From the NCBI RefSeq assembly GCF_932526225.1, contig NC_064041.1, positions 1,004,699 through 1,068,698 on the forward strand: a DNA stretch of 64,000 nt, in the 5' to 3' direction. The notes beneath the pieces are model-generated. The model was not told the origin of the DNA. It searched no databases and saw only the letters and a list, made by a program, of their open reading frames with translations. Of this stretch, positions 32,765-46,800 are shown piece by piece (the first letter of the stretch is position 1; every line of letters starts with the position of its first letter). The position numbers and the translations under genes were made by a program. This DNA is from Nematostella vectensis. Lineage: Eukaryota; Cnidaria; Anthozoa; Actiniaria; Edwardsiidae.

Positions 32765-33905
32765 GCCGTAATTTGTATGACAAAAGCCAAATGCCAGTTT
32801 GCAGGATATTGAAATTCACAGTAAAATCTTATCTCGAAATTTGTTTGTCTTTCAGTAGATTGAGATTCCCAGAGCATAAACAGGCAATCGATGGATTACA
32901 AATATCTAAACCATAGAGATATGAGGAATAAATCGATCGTCACTCTAAGCTCTTTTTACTGCAAAGCATGCTATTATTGCATTATTATTAGTTAATATTT
33001 GCAAAAGTGCCGAAACGGGGTCTAAACAAATACACAGTGGCTAAATGAGGGGTAGCTTTTAATTTTTTTGAATAACGCGAGAAAATGTAGCCTTGACGAA
33101 CAAATAGCCCTCTATTTTTATTCGGATGGAGGAAACATTTATCGATGTATTGATGTCTTTGAAATAAAAAAACTTTCCCCTTGCCTGTGTACAGTAGGAC
33201 AACGCTACTTTCGGTGGCACTTAGAAAATTCGAGTAAGTGTAGGTGACACAAATTGTGATGTTATAGTCCAAAAGTTGCTAATCTTCTATGAAAACAAAA
33301 TGGCAAATTACACATTCTAATGTGCCTTGTTATTTATCCTCTTCGTTCTCTGTAAACATCTAAAACCTCAGCATTTCCGTCGAAAGAAGTTTCGCGTGAG
33401 GCCCGCTCTCACGCTCAAGGTCTTGAAAATGCTAAGGTCTTAAAAATGACCTGTATTTTTTATTCTCTTAAATCATCCAAGCAAATAACACCTTTTAAAT
33501 AAAAGTAAATAAGCACAATTCTTTCCTAGGAACAAGAAGCGATTGTTTTTTATTTGTTTGTTTTTTATCATCGTTTTTACTATCTTGTGCGATGAAATTA
33601 TTTGTCTAACAGAAGCCAAATTAGAGTTTGTAGAATATTGAAATTCGCAGTAGAATCTTACTGTATCTTGTAATTTATTTGTGTTTCAATAGATAGAGAT
33701 TCTCATAGTATAACAACAGGTTACCGATGTATTACAATCAGGTTATCGATGGATTACAATATCTAAACCATAGAGATATGATAAATAAATCGTTCGTCAC
33801 TCTAAGTTTTTTTTTACTGCAAAGCATGATATTATTGTTTATAATCTCAATCGTTCGGTAATTGCATAAAATAATTAGTTAATATTTGCAAAAGTGCCGA
33901 AAGGA
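32765..33905 (+). promoter_or_regulatory. Tandemly duplicated upstream region of gene B
   Basis: 32765-33010 and 33600-33905 are direct repeats (AAACCATAGAGATATGA, CGTCACTCTAAG, ACTGCAAAGCATG, TAGTTAATATTTGCAAAAGTG), about 0.85 kb apart. The proximal copy runs on into the block shared with gene A. No coding signal. Confidence 0.55.
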
Positions 33906-34218
33906 AGTCTATAGAAATACCCCTATCTTGTACGATCAGGAAATTGTTTGTCTTATGTGGCACGTACTTCCTGTTTGCGCAAAAATCATCACAACATGAT
34001 ATACAGTATATCTGTCCTTATTTTACTCTCTTTTGGAATTTAAACTTAACTTCGATGACCCAACTAATCATTGACAAATCAGAAAAGGTCTGATATGCGA
34101 GGACTTTTGGTTTCTAATATGAAGAATAATAATAATTCATTTGTATACCTAGTTTGCCTGTATTATCTTGCTTAGCTTTCACAATAGAAATCATAAATAT
34201 TTAATGAAAAGCGAAGGT

Positions 34219-34226
34219 CATAAAAG
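34219..34226 (+). promoter_or_regulatory. TATA-like box of gene B
   Basis: CATAAAAG at the position equivalent to 7536 in gene A. About 105 bp before the exon 1 donor. Confidence 0.4.
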
Positions 34227-34249
34227 AACACACACAGATACAAAGAACA

Positions 34250-34329
34250 CAACGCAAGTCAAGTGTAAGCGAGCAACGAAAATTCAGGATAACTTATCTT
34301 CAAATTCTTCAAGGACATTATTGTTTATG
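34250..34329 (+). other. Non-coding exon 1 of gene B (5' limit approximate)
   Basis: Ends at donor GTAAGTCC (34330), in a context shared with gene A (AACACAACGCAAGTCAAGTG upstream). Confidence 0.45.
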
Positions 34330-34623
34330 GTAAGTCCTCCATATCTTACATTTTATTATTTTTTTTTTTTACGTTTCATCCGGCTTTCCCTAGTCTTTTT
34401 TTTGCTTTATTATTCATCTATTATACACTCTTTTTTTATAAGAGCGTCCAGCCTGAGATTTCACCAAATTTTAAGAACATGCTGAGAACCTGCCGTTTTA
34501 GTCCTGATGCGTTATAAAATGTAGAATAAAATTGAGCTCATAGTAACCTTATTACTACTATTGATCATTAGTATTTATTCTCTCTTTCTCATAATTCATT
34601 TGGTATTATATTCTTTTACACAG

Positions 34624-34829
34624 CCCTGTCATGCGCACTAAGTGTTTTATTGCGCTATTGCTTGTGGCTATGATCGTCGTAGATCACGTGACCGAAGCTA
34701 GGGCGTGGCTGTGGGACAGAAGGCGCAGAAGTAGCAGGCGAAGGCACTATGTGTGCCACCCACCGAGTACAAGCGGTGGAGGTTGGGTGAATTACTTTGA
34801 CGGACGGGCTTATTTCTCTTGCCCCTGGG
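34624..34829 (+). CDS. Gene B exon 2: signal peptide
   Basis: Acceptor ACACAG ends at 34623, ATG at 34631, donor GTAAGT at 34830; phase 1 end as in gene A. Confidence 0.87.
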
Positions 34830-37800
34830 GTAAGTTAAACAAAATAACGGTGGCCAATGTCTTGTTTAGATCAAGAATGTAGGTAGAAGTTTAACAGCTG
34901 AATTAATAAAAGTTTCATCACAATACCTACAAAAAAGTACCTCGAATGCTTCTGATTTAAGGGCATCATCTAGGTTCTTCAGTTAAATAACTCAAGAAAA
35001 TCCCAAAAGACAGTTTTTCCCGGAAATCGTCCCTGAAAGCCCTTGTCCCACCCCCTGGAATGTCCATATTCCCCTCCGCGGGAGGGGTGGATTAATTCTT
35101 TCAATTCTCAGTGCAGTCTGTGAACACCATCCAAGGACTTCATGTTGTGAACGAAAGAGTACATGCGCGCGCACATGCTGACGCCATGCGTGGTGTGTCC
35201 TCTAATAACACATGGATCCCTGACCAATCAGAGCGCGTGATCGTGTCGTTGAATAAGAATAGTATTGTGGTTTGAATTTACTTACACCGATTGGATTGAA
35301 ATGGTTAAAAATTACCTACCTATTTCAGTCCGAAATTGCCGAAGAAATAAGAAAGGTTGTTATCTTAAAAATAAATAGCGTTAAGAGTGATTAGAAAAAT
35401 GATCATAGTCCAGATCATTAGATGAAAACAGTAACAATTGTGTATCTGACTAAGATTGTTTAATTCTCAGGGCAGTCTGTGAGCAACATCCAAGGACTGT
35501 ACAGTGCTTGTCACAGGGACCGCGTGTGGAAGTACCAGTGCACGAATAATCCCGCGACCAGGGGGCGATGCAGCTGGTCACACTGGGTGAACGACTTCGA
35601 CCAGCTTATCAACTACCACTGCCCCTACAGCGGATTTATCACTGGCGTTGACAGTCACCATAGCAACCCCCATGAGGACAGGTATGAAGGTTATCAGATT
35701 AAAAAGCCGGCCTAAAAGCTATTCTTTAAAAATATTTCTATTCTAGGAGGTTCCGATTCAAGTGCTGCCATAGGCACCATTACAAGCGAGTCCATTGCAC
35801 CACCACCCACTACCGAAACAGCTGGCGTGGCTACATCAACTATTCCGTGCCGTCTGGGTACTATCTGAGCGGCGTCACCAGCGTGCACGACAACGGACAG
35901 GAGTAAGTGATAACACTGTGATTATTGTTACCTCTATACCGTCGTGATACCCCAGTGGTACGGGGCTCATCTTGCAAGCAAGAGGCCCAGGCTAATGATA
36001 AATGGGCCAGCTATTAAGCGACCTTATTATATGGCTACGATAGTACGCGCGCTGTGATTGGCTAATTGGTAGTCGTGACATTCCCGTATTGCCCGTCTCT
36101 GAGGGCATTACGGAATTCCGTATTGCCCTACGAAAAAAATTTCACAATCTTCTGTTTTTTAAATTTTTTTCCACGTTAAAACTGCAAAATGAGAGACAGC
36201 GAACATTCGAGTAGCGAATTCTAACACCCAGAAGAAACAGAAATGGTTGGTTGGCGGGCCGTCTTTTTCCGTATATGGAGCGGGGCATTTAGTGAGCTTT
36301 TTTGTGTTGTTTTGTTCGCTTGCACGAATTTCACTAAAACAAAATCCAACGAAACACCAAAGACACAAAAAAATGGGATGGAATGGACGAGCACTCTGAG
36401 TCGGAGTTTTATTATCCTGAAGAGATTGAAGAGGAAAATTTTGACAAAAAGAAAAACAGAAAGAAGGCGAGCCGTTTTTTTATTCGGATAAACAAAGGCA
36501 AATGAATATATAACAAGGGGTGTAAAGACCCAGAAAAGTCTCTTTAAGATAAAAGTAGTACCTGTTATTTGTTAATACAATATTTCCATCAAATCATAAA
36601 GCAGCACAAAGCGATTGGCCTTTTCATTTTACTTCAGAAGTTTGTTCTCTACATACCGTGGAGTTTTCGAACTAAACAGTCCATACATGCCGTGAAGACT
36701 GGCATCTGAGCTTTCTTTGTTATTGTTTGGGTCAACTTCACCTATAATAAAACCTGTAGCTTCCAAAAGGTGCAAATAGAAAGAAAATAGCCCAAAAGTC
36801 GTCCAATTACCTGTTGTTGAATCTTTTCACTCATTTACATTTCTGATTTGGCAGCGCGCGAGTGTTTCTTGTTTTCCCGCCTTTTTGAAATCGATCGATA
36901 AACTAATCGATATTCGCGCGAAAGCGAAAGTTGATTTTGTTTTCTGGTCATTTTTATTTTAAAAAGCCATATAATAAACAACTCACTAACCTCGACCGCT
37001 CGGTCATGCCAGGAAATATCAAACTGAGGCTTTGGCGTATCGACCGAGGCTTTGCGACCTCACTCTCGGTTAGTAAGTAGTTAAAAATCTAGTGGTGCGT
37101 TTGCTCAGTGGCACGGGCTACGTCTGTCAAGAGAACCGCGTTCGAATTGGGGACTGGCACTGAGAAATCACTTAATTTTTTGAGTGACTTCTCTAACTCA
37201 CGTTAGAATAGCCACAGAAATGGCTGCGGCCGTCATTCGACGAAAAAAATAAAAACCATTCAATGGAAATCAGTAATTTCTGACAGAAACTCTCTGGCTG
37301 ATTCGTAAGCTCTGAACAATAAATAAATTGCTTTTTGTTGTTATTTTAACTTCAAAGTGCGCGCGAGTTTGTCACCCAAATTGTCGCGTGATTTTTTAAT
37401 GCAAGACGCCTAATTGCATTTCTCAACTTTTTGGTTTGGATCGGGTATTCGTACCAAGACGTAGGGGCCTAAAGTAGTGTGGTAGTGAGGTGGGTGTAAT
37501 CGTATGGTATGGTGATGCTGGAGGGTGATGGTGAGGGATGGCTAGTAAGGTGATGTGGAGTGGAGATGGTAGTGAGGTAATTACGGTGGGAAGGTGGATA
37601 GGTTGGACTAGTAGGTGGTGGAGGGTGGTGGAAAGATAAAGTGGGGCTATAGAATAGGTTGTGGTGGTGTGTGGTGGGTGGGTGAAAAAGAAAAAATTAG
37701 TACTAATATGGTGTGGTATGGAGATGGCTAATGGCTGTGTTGGTGGGGGAAAAAATGGTATGGTGTATAGGTAAGAGTGGTGGTGAGAGAGATGTGGAGT

Positions 37801-40800
37801 AGGTGTAGTTGTGGGAACTGTTAGGTATGAAATAGTATATCATGATTGTTACTATGACGATATGGAGTATGAATATAATGCCTAAATGATGTAAAAAATG
37901 AACAGGAAATATGTCCAAAAGGTGTCGAAAAATCCACCAAAAATGATAGAATAGTTTCTGTTACAGCGAAAGTAATTGTAAAATAAATTGTAGCGCGGAA
38001 TATTATAAGAAATAATATAATGAGACTAAAGAAAACAAAGAAAACTAACTTTTATGGGTTAAGAATAGAACGGAAGTGACGTAGCACTTATGCATATACG
38101 GTAAGTAAATTATGCGACCAAATTTAGAACGAACGAACTCTTTGACACAAGCCGATGCGTTACTATGAAATAGATAAGTTCAGGTGAATGATGCGAATTT
38201 GCACGGAACATATGTGTATTGATGGAGTTACATGAAAGACAAAGGGTTCTAACAGCGATGGCAAAAGGTTAGAGTGTAGAATGATGCCGCACGTGTTATA
38301 GGAACGGAGATAATTGCTTGTTTAAACTCGAGTGACCTCGTGCCTGACCCGATGAGTGAACTGTTAGTAAAGCAATTCACAAAGCAGAAACTAGCTTGGA
38401 GTTGTGTATAAGAACAAAATCATTCTCCAGAAAAGAATGTAAAACGGATCTAACAGATCTCCCCCATTAATAATGAGGTCGTATGTGTTATAGGAACGGA
38501 AACAATTGTTTGTCAAAACTCGAGTTGCCTCGTGCCTGATTCGATGAATAAACCGTAAGTGAAGCAATTAACAAAGCGGAAACCAGCTTAAAGTTGTGTA
38601 TCGGAACAAAATCATTCTACAGGAAAGAATGTAAATGAAATCTTAAATGATTTAATAAACGGAGAAGTTATTGTGTAAGGTTATGTTCGGGTGGTTAAGA
38701 TTATGGGTTATGAGACTACGGGTTAAGGTTGTTATGAGAGATGGGGTTGATAATAAAACCACATGAGAGTTATGAATAAAGGGTTTTTTTTGTTTAGTAG
38801 AGAAGGTGGTTAGTAAATATGGTATTATTTGGAGATTAAAACAGTTAAAATCGGAAGTTTGTTACTAGTGTTGTGTAGCGGATGTGAAGAGGTCGGCGGC
38901 ATTAATAAAATCTGATAAAGGGGGATAATGTGAGTGTGAACAGAATGATAAGCAGGGATATTGTGAAAAGACTGTGTAGTGTTTATGGGAAAGTGTGTTG
39001 TGTGTAGGGTGGGAAAGTAATGTGTAGGATAAGAGAAAGAAAAGTGTTTGGATTGTAGGGAGGAAATGGTGAGCGGTAATAGGGGGGGGGTTTAGGTATG
39101 CGTGGAGGTATGTATCTAATGAAGTGTGTAAATGGTATGACTGACAGGCGAAATTAAACAACAACAGAGACCGAATGAGTGTTGCGAAAACGCCGAGAAA
39201 AGATAAAAAATTCTGTGGCGGTGAAAGGGTGTATTGCGGACAATGGAAATTGATGCTAGTAAAACGGCGAGAAGAAGATGAAGTAGGGGCGCGGGAGGCG
39301 ACAAAGGGAGCGTGGTGAGAGTGGAGAGGACGCTGAAACGTTAACAAGACAGGAAGGATAGTTTTCCCCAGATGAAGCGATAATCGGTGGTAAGAGATAA
39401 GGGGAAAAGGCAAAGGCACGAAAAAAACAACCGGCATGTATATGTAAAATGGACATAACAAAATAAACCAATAAGACAAAAGTGTGTAGGTCATTTCAAA
39501 GAGCTCTGCGAAATGTAGAACTAAAGGCATATAACGCCAACCAAGACTTCTCTTCAGGGGGCGAGGTCTATTGGTTGGTCATATACGAACCTAGAGATGA
39601 AAGCGGGGGGACTTAGGGGAAAACCGGCGATGATGGTGGGAGTAAAAGGGGAAAAAACTAGGGAGATGATTCGTATATGAAACGTGTTTCGAATGATAAG
39701 GCCCTCATCACCCGCCCCTACACGCTCGTTAGTAATGCCTGTAGTGAAGCGTGGTGCATGCAGTGGCCAAACCTGTGTAGCGCCTGGCTCCAGCTGAGTG
39801 CATGGCTTGGTCTGAAAAGTAAAAGATAGCGCGCCGGGGAATGAGGTAAAGAGAAAAAAGTGGATAGAGGCTAAGATAGGAGGGGGAAGTGTGTAGTGGA
39901 CAAAATGGTGCATGTGATGGTCCTGGCTAGCGGCTGTATGTGGTGGACTAAATGATAAATAAGTGTGGGGACTTATGCATGTAGCAGGAAGGGAAGAGAA
40001 TACGGGTGTCGTGATTTGGTGGGTAGTATATAGGATGTGTGGAAAGGAGGGTGTACATACCTGAGATGTGTATTGGCGGAGCTTAGATTGCGTGTCTTGT
40101 AGGTATTCCGTATGCAGCGAAGCGAGGGGTTATGAGGGGATTGCGCTCGTGGTTATACGAGTATTAGATGAAAATAGATATTGCTGTTTCCGTTTCCGGT
40201 TATTGTACATCCGGGTATTTATTAACTAGGTTGCGGTTTGGTTTACAAAATTGGCAAAATATGGCGGATGAATACAATGAATGGCTATGTTATTGTACGG
40301 GAATATTTTGGAAGTGTTCTGTGCTAGATAGGATGACGGGGTGGCATACGCTGAGAGGATAGAGTGTTGGTGAGGAGCCAGGTGAGGATATTAAAGGCAG
40401 TAGCGTGTGTTACGTAGAAGTCTCGTGGAAGTTTTCCTACGGTCATTGTTGAAGTCGGATGTCTATATCTGGTGGCTTGTTGTCGATGGACTGTATTTTT
40501 ATAGACGGACTGTTTTTATTGGTGTGGATATGCTGTGTGGTACAGGAGACTCGTAGAATTCCTTTTTGGTTTGGATCGGGTATTCGTACCAAGACGTAGG
40601 GGCCTAAAGTGGTGTGGTAGGGAGGTTGGTGTGATCATATGGTATGGTGATGTTGGAGGGTGATGGTGAAGGATGGCTAGTAAGGTAATGTAGAGTGGAG
40701 ATGGTAGTAATGTAATTACGGTGAAAAGGTGGATAGGTTCGACTAGTAGGTGGTGGAGGGTGGTGAAGAGATAAAGTGGGGGAATAGAATAGGTTGTGGT

Positions 40801-43800
40801 AGTGTGTGGTGGGTAGGTGAAAAAAAATATTAATAATAATAATAAAAATAATAATAATAATATGGTGTGGTATGGAGATGGCTAATGGCTGTGTTGATGG
40901 GGGAAAAAATGGTACAGTGTATAGGTAAGAGTGGTGGTGAGGGAGATGTGGAGTAGATAAGGCTTATAATTTAGCGTGATGGGTCTGTGTGTGTTGAAAT
41001 GGTAGTGGTGCGTAGGTCTATTTGAAATTTGTGAGGTTATGGTGTAAATGTGGGTGATAATGTATCGTTATGATGTTAGGTGATCGTAAGGTGTTGTTTT
41101 TTTGGGGTGGGTAGGGTGGGTAATAGGGTGTGGTCGTTTGTAGTTGGGTTTTGTGCTGTGGGGTAAATGTTTGTATGGTGGGGGGGGGCTGTATGTAGGT
41201 GTTTGTAGGGGGAGAAAATTGGTTGTGGGGTAGTGTCTGGTGTAGGGTGTGGCTGGCTGTTGTGTTGTGGGTTGGTTTGTATAGTCGTAGGATGCTATGG
41301 TGTGTATGTGGTAGGCTATGTGTGGAGGGGTAGATGTGTGTGTGGTGGGAGCGGGGTTGGGCTGTATGTAGGATGTGGTGTTGGAGGGAGCGCTGGTTGT
41401 AGGACTAGTGGCTGCTGTAGGGTGTGGTTGGTTTAGTGTGTTGTAGGGTGAGAAGTGTTGTGGCCATGGGGGGGGGAAAGGGGTGTGTGGTTTTGGTGTT
41501 GGCAGGGGTCTGGCTTGTGTAGGGTGTGTTAGGTGTGTATATTTTGGGTGAGAGTGTAGGAAAGTGTGAGGGGGGGGAGGACGTGTATGTGTAGGTGTGT
41601 GGGGCTTAGGTTGGTGTTGTGTTGTGGCTTGGAATAATCGTGGTGGGTTGTATGATGGCGTGGTTTGGGTAAAGTGGGTATGGGGCTGTTTGTGGGGTGA
41701 GGGATGAGGGGGTGCTTGTTGTGGGGTAGGTGGGTGGCTGGGTGTGGGTGATGTGAGTAGGGGGTACTTGGGTGGTTAGCTGGGTATGAGTGGGGAGAGA
41801 AAAAGGGGGTTGTGACATGTATAGGGCTGGGTGGTAGTAGTGGGTAGTGATGTTGTGTGGTAAGGATAGAGTAAGATTTAATTTGTGAGAGGGATGTGGG
41901 TATGTATGTGTATGTACTATGTGTAGGAGGGAAGGTGGTTGTGTGTGTTTTGGGCGTGTGGTGTTGGGGGAGTGGGATGGTGTGGGGGTTTGTATTCCTA
42001 GGGGTGGTGGTAGTGGCATGTTGAGGTGTAGTTGAGGTGTGTAGGTGGGGTTAGGGGTGTGGGGTAAAGGGGTGGAGTGTGCTAGTGGTATGAGGTGGGT
42101 ATGGGAGGGTGTGGGTAGTAGGGCGCGCTTAGTGGTGGGTGTGGGGAGAAGGGCTGGGTGGTGAGGTGTAGTGGGAGGGGGTGCAGTGTGGTGCGGTGGG
42201 TGTGTGGGTAGTGGGGGGTTTGGGGGGTGAGGTGTGTTAGTGTGGCTAGGTGTGGGAGTAGGTGGGGAGTGTGGCGGTGTGGTGGAGGGGGTCGGGGAGC
42301 TGGGGGGGGGAAATGTAGTGTATTATGAGGTTGGTGGCTAGGGCTGGGTGGGGGGGAGATAGATAGTAGGGCATCGAGTTGCGTGGGGGAGAGGTAGTCA
42401 AAAAAATTATGGGTAGGAGATGTTGTGTGAGGGGGTGAGGCATGTTGGGGTAAAATATCTTTTTGGTTTGGGTCGGGTATTCGTACCAAGACGTAGGGGC
42501 CTAAAGTGGTGTGGTAGTGAGGTGGGTGTGATCATGTGGTATGGTAATGTTGGAGGGTGATGGTGAAGGATGGCTAGTAAGGCAATGCAGAGTGGAGATG
42601 GTGGTAATGTAATTACGGTGAAGAGGTGGATAGGTAAGACTAGTAGGTGGTGGGGGGTGGTGAAACGATAAAGTGGGACTATAGAATGGGTTGTGGTAGT
42701 GTGTGGTGGGTAGGTGAAAAAGAAGAAATAATAATAATATGGTGTGGTGTAGAGATGTGGAGTAGATAAGGCTTATAATTAAGCGTGATGGGTCTATGTG
42801 TTTTAAAATGGTGGTGGTGCGGGGGACGATTAAAATTTGTGAGGTTGTGGTATAAATGTGGGTGGTAATGTATTGTTGTGGTGTTAGGTGATCGTGAGGT
42901 GTTGGTTTGTGGGTAGGTAGGGTGGGTGATGGGGTGTGGTCGTTTGTAGTTGGGTATTGTGCTGTGGGGTAAATGTTTGTATGGTGTGGTGTTGGAGGGG
43001 GCGCTGGTTGTTGGACTAGTGGCTGCTGTAGGGTGTGGTTGGTTTGCTGTGTTGTAGGGTGAGTAGTGTTGTGGCCATGGGAAGGGGGCGGGGGTTGTGG
43101 TTTTTGTGTTGGCAGGGGTCTGGCTTATGTAGGGTGTGTTAGGTGTGTATGTTTAGGTGAGAGTGTAGGAAAGTGTGAGGGGGGGAGGAAGTGTATGTGT
43201 AGGTGTGTGGGGCTTAGGTGGGTGTTGGTGTTGTGCTGGGGTATGGGATAAACGTGGTGGGTTGTATGATGGTGTGGTATGGGTGAAGTGGGTATGGGGC
43301 TGTTTGTGGGGTGAGGGATGAGGGGGTGCTTGTTGTGGGGTAGGTGGGTGGTTGGGTGCGGGTGATGCGGGTAGGGGGATACTTGGGTGGTTAGCCAGTT
43401 ATGAGGGGGAGAGAAAGGGGGTTGTGACATGTATAGAGCTGGGTGGTAGTAGTGGGTAGGTATGTTGTGTGGTGAGGATAGAGTAAGATATGGTTTTTGA
43501 GAGGGATGTGGGTATGTATGTGTTGTACTATGTGTAGGAGGGAGGGTGGTTGTGGGTTTGGTTGTTGTGTGTTTTTTGGGGCGTGTGGTGTTGGGGGGGT
43601 GGGGTAGTGTGGGGGTCTGTATGCCTAGGGGTGGTGGTAGTGGCATGTTGGGGTAAAGTTGAGTTGTGTAGGTGGGGTAAGGGGTGTGGGGTACAGGGGA
43701 GGAGTGTGCTAGTGGTGTGAGGTGGGTATGGGGGGTGTGGGTGGTAGGGCGCGTTTAGTGGTAGGTGTGGGGGGGAGGGCTGGGCCGTGGGGTGTGGTAG

Positions 43801-46800
43801 GGGTGTGTGTGGTGGGGGGTGTGGGTAGTGGGGGTTTTTTAGGGGGGTGGGGTGTGTTAGTGTGGGGGTAGGTGGTTAGTGTGGCGGTGTGGTGAGGGGG
43901 GTTTTGGGGGGTGTGGGGTGGGGTACGTCTTGGGATCACAGATTGTGATACAGCACTTTCCCCGTATGGTACATAACTTTTTGGTTTGGATCGGGTATTC
44001 GTACCAAGACGTAGGGGCCTAAAGTAGTGTGGTAGTGAGGTGGGTGTAATCGTATGGTATGGTGATGCTGGAGGGTGATGGTGAGGGATGGCTAGTAAGG
44101 TGATGTGGAGTGGAGATGGTAGTGAGGTAATTACGGTGGGAAGGTGGATAGGTTGGACTAGTAGGTGGTGGAGGGTGGTGGAAAGATAAAGTGGGGCTAT
44201 AGAATAGGTTGTGGTGGTGTGTGGTGGGTGGGTGAAAAAGAAAAAATTAGTACTAATATGGTGTGGTATGGAGATGGCTAATGGCTGTGTTGGTGGGGGA
44301 AAAAATGGTATGGTGTATAGGTAAGAGTGGTGGTGAGGGAGATGTGGAGTAGGTGTAGTTGTGGGAACTGTTAGGTATGAAATAGTATATCATGATTGTT
44401 ACTATGACGATATGGAGTATGAATATAATGCCTAAATGATGTAAAAAATGAACAGGAAATATGTCCAAAAGGTGTCGAAAAATCCACCAAAAATGATAGA
44501 ATAGTTTCTGTTACAGCGAAAGTAATTGTAAAATAAATTGTAGCGCGGAATATTATAAGAAATAATATAATGAGACTAAAGAAAACAAAGAAAACTAACT
44601 TTTATGGGTTAAGAATAGAACGGAAGTGACGTAGCACTTATGCATATACGGTAAGTAAATTATGCGACCAAATTTAGAACGAACGAACTCTTTGACACAA
44701 GCCGATGCGTTACTATGAAATAGATAAGTTCAGGTGAATGATGCGAATTTGCACGGAAAATATGTGTATTGATGGAGTTACATGAAAGACAAAGGGTTCT
44801 AACAGCGATGGCAAAAGGTTAGAGTGTAGAATGATGCCGCACGTGTTATAGGAACGGAGATAATTGCTTGTTTAAACTCGAGTGACCTCGTGCCTGACCC
44901 GATGAGTGAACTGTTAGTAAAGCAATTCACAAAGCAGAAACTAGCTTGGAGTTGTGTATAAGAACAAAATCATTCTCCAGAAAAGAATGTAAAACGGATC
45001 TAACAGATCTCCCCCATTAATAATGAGGTCGTATGTGTTATAGGAACGGAAACAATTGTTTGTCAAAACTCGAGTTGCCTCGTGCCTGATTCGATGAATA
45101 AACCGTAAGTGAAGCAATTAACAAAGCGGAAACCAGCTTAAAGTTGTGTATCGGAACAAAATCATTCTACAGGAAAGAATGTAAATGAAATCTTAAATGA
45201 TTTAATAAACGGAGAAGTTATTGTGTAAGGTTATGTTCGGGTGGTTAAGATTATGGGTTATGAGACTACGGGTTAAGGTTGTTATGAGAGATGGGGTTGA
45301 TAATAAAACCACATGAGAGTTATGAATAAAGGGTTTTTTTTGTTTAGTAGAGAAGGTGGTTAGTAAACATGGTATTATTTGGAGATTAAAACAGTTAAAA
45401 TCGGAAGTTTGTTACTAGTGTTGTGTAGCGGATGTGAAGAGGTCGGCGGCATTAATAAAATCTGATAAAGGGGGATAATGTGAGTGTGAACAGAATGATA
45501 AGCAGGGATATTGTGAAAAGACTGTGTAGTGTTTATGGGAAAGTGTGTTGTGTGTAGGGTGGGAAAGTAATGTGTAGGATAAGAGAAAGAAAAGTGTTTG
45601 GATTGTAGGGAGGAAATGGTGAGCGGTAATAGGGGGGGGGGTTTAGGTATGCGTGGAGGTATGTATCTAATGAAGTGTGTAAATGGTATGACTGACAGGC
45701 GAAATTAAACAACAACAGAGACCGAATGAGTGTTGCGAAAACGCCGAGAAAAGATAAAAAATTCTGTGGCGGTGAAAGGGTGTATTGCGGACAATGGAAA
45801 TTGATGCTAGTAAAACGGCGAGAAGAAGATGAAGTAGGGGCGCGGGAGGCGACAAAGGGAGCGTGGTGAGAGTGGAGATGACGCTGAAACGTTAACAAGA
45901 CAGGAAGGATAGTTTTCCCCAGATGAAGCGATAATCGGTGGTAAGAGATAAGGGGAAAAGGCAAAGGCACGAAAAAAACAACCGGCATGTATATGTAAAA
46001 TGGACATAACAAAATAAACCAATAAGACAAAAGTGTGTAGGTCATTTCAAAGAGCTCTGCGAAATGTAGAACTAAAGGCATATAACGCCAACCAAGACTT
46101 CTCTTCAGGGGGCGAGGTCTATTGGTTGGTCATATACGAACCTAGAGATGAAAGCTTTCCCCTAAGTCCCCTAAGCTTTCCCCTAAGTCCCCCCGCTTTA
46201 ATCTCCAGGTTCGTATATGACCAACCAATAGACCTCGCCCCCTGATGAGAAGTCTTGGTTGGCGTTATATGCCTTTAGTTCTACATTTCGCAGAGCTCTT
46301 TGAAATGACCTACACACTTTTGTCTTATTGGTTTATTTTGTTATGTCCATTTTGCATATACATGCCGGTTGTTTTCTTCGTGCCTTTGCCTTTTACCCTT
46401 ATCTCTTACCACCGATTATCGACTATCGCTTCATCTGGGGAAAACTATCCTTCCTGTCTTGTTAACGTTTCAGCGTCATCTCCACTCTCACCGCGCTCCC
46501 TTTGTCGCCTCCCGCGCCCCTACTTCATCTTCTTCTCGCCGTTTTACTAGCATCAATTTCCATTGTCCGCAATATACCCTTTCACCGCTACAGTATTTTT
46601 TATCTTTTCTCGGCGTTTTCGCAACACTCATTCGGTCTCTGTTGTTGTTTAATTTCGCCTGTCAGTCATACCATTTACACACTTCATTAGATACATACCT
46701 CCACACATACCTCACCCTCCCCATTACCGCTCACGATTTCCTCCCTACAATCCAAACACTTTTCTTTCTCTTATCCTACACATTACTTTCCCACCCTACA

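Noticed and set aside
41233-43939. Pro/His/Thr-rich and Gly/Val/Cys-rich frames in the G/T-rich units
   Set aside because: Composition leaves few stops; no conserved start, motif or splice context.
46150-46210. Assembly or read fold-back artefact at the palindrome centre
   Set aside because: The two arms differ at many sites, which a fold-back chimera of one molecule would not show.
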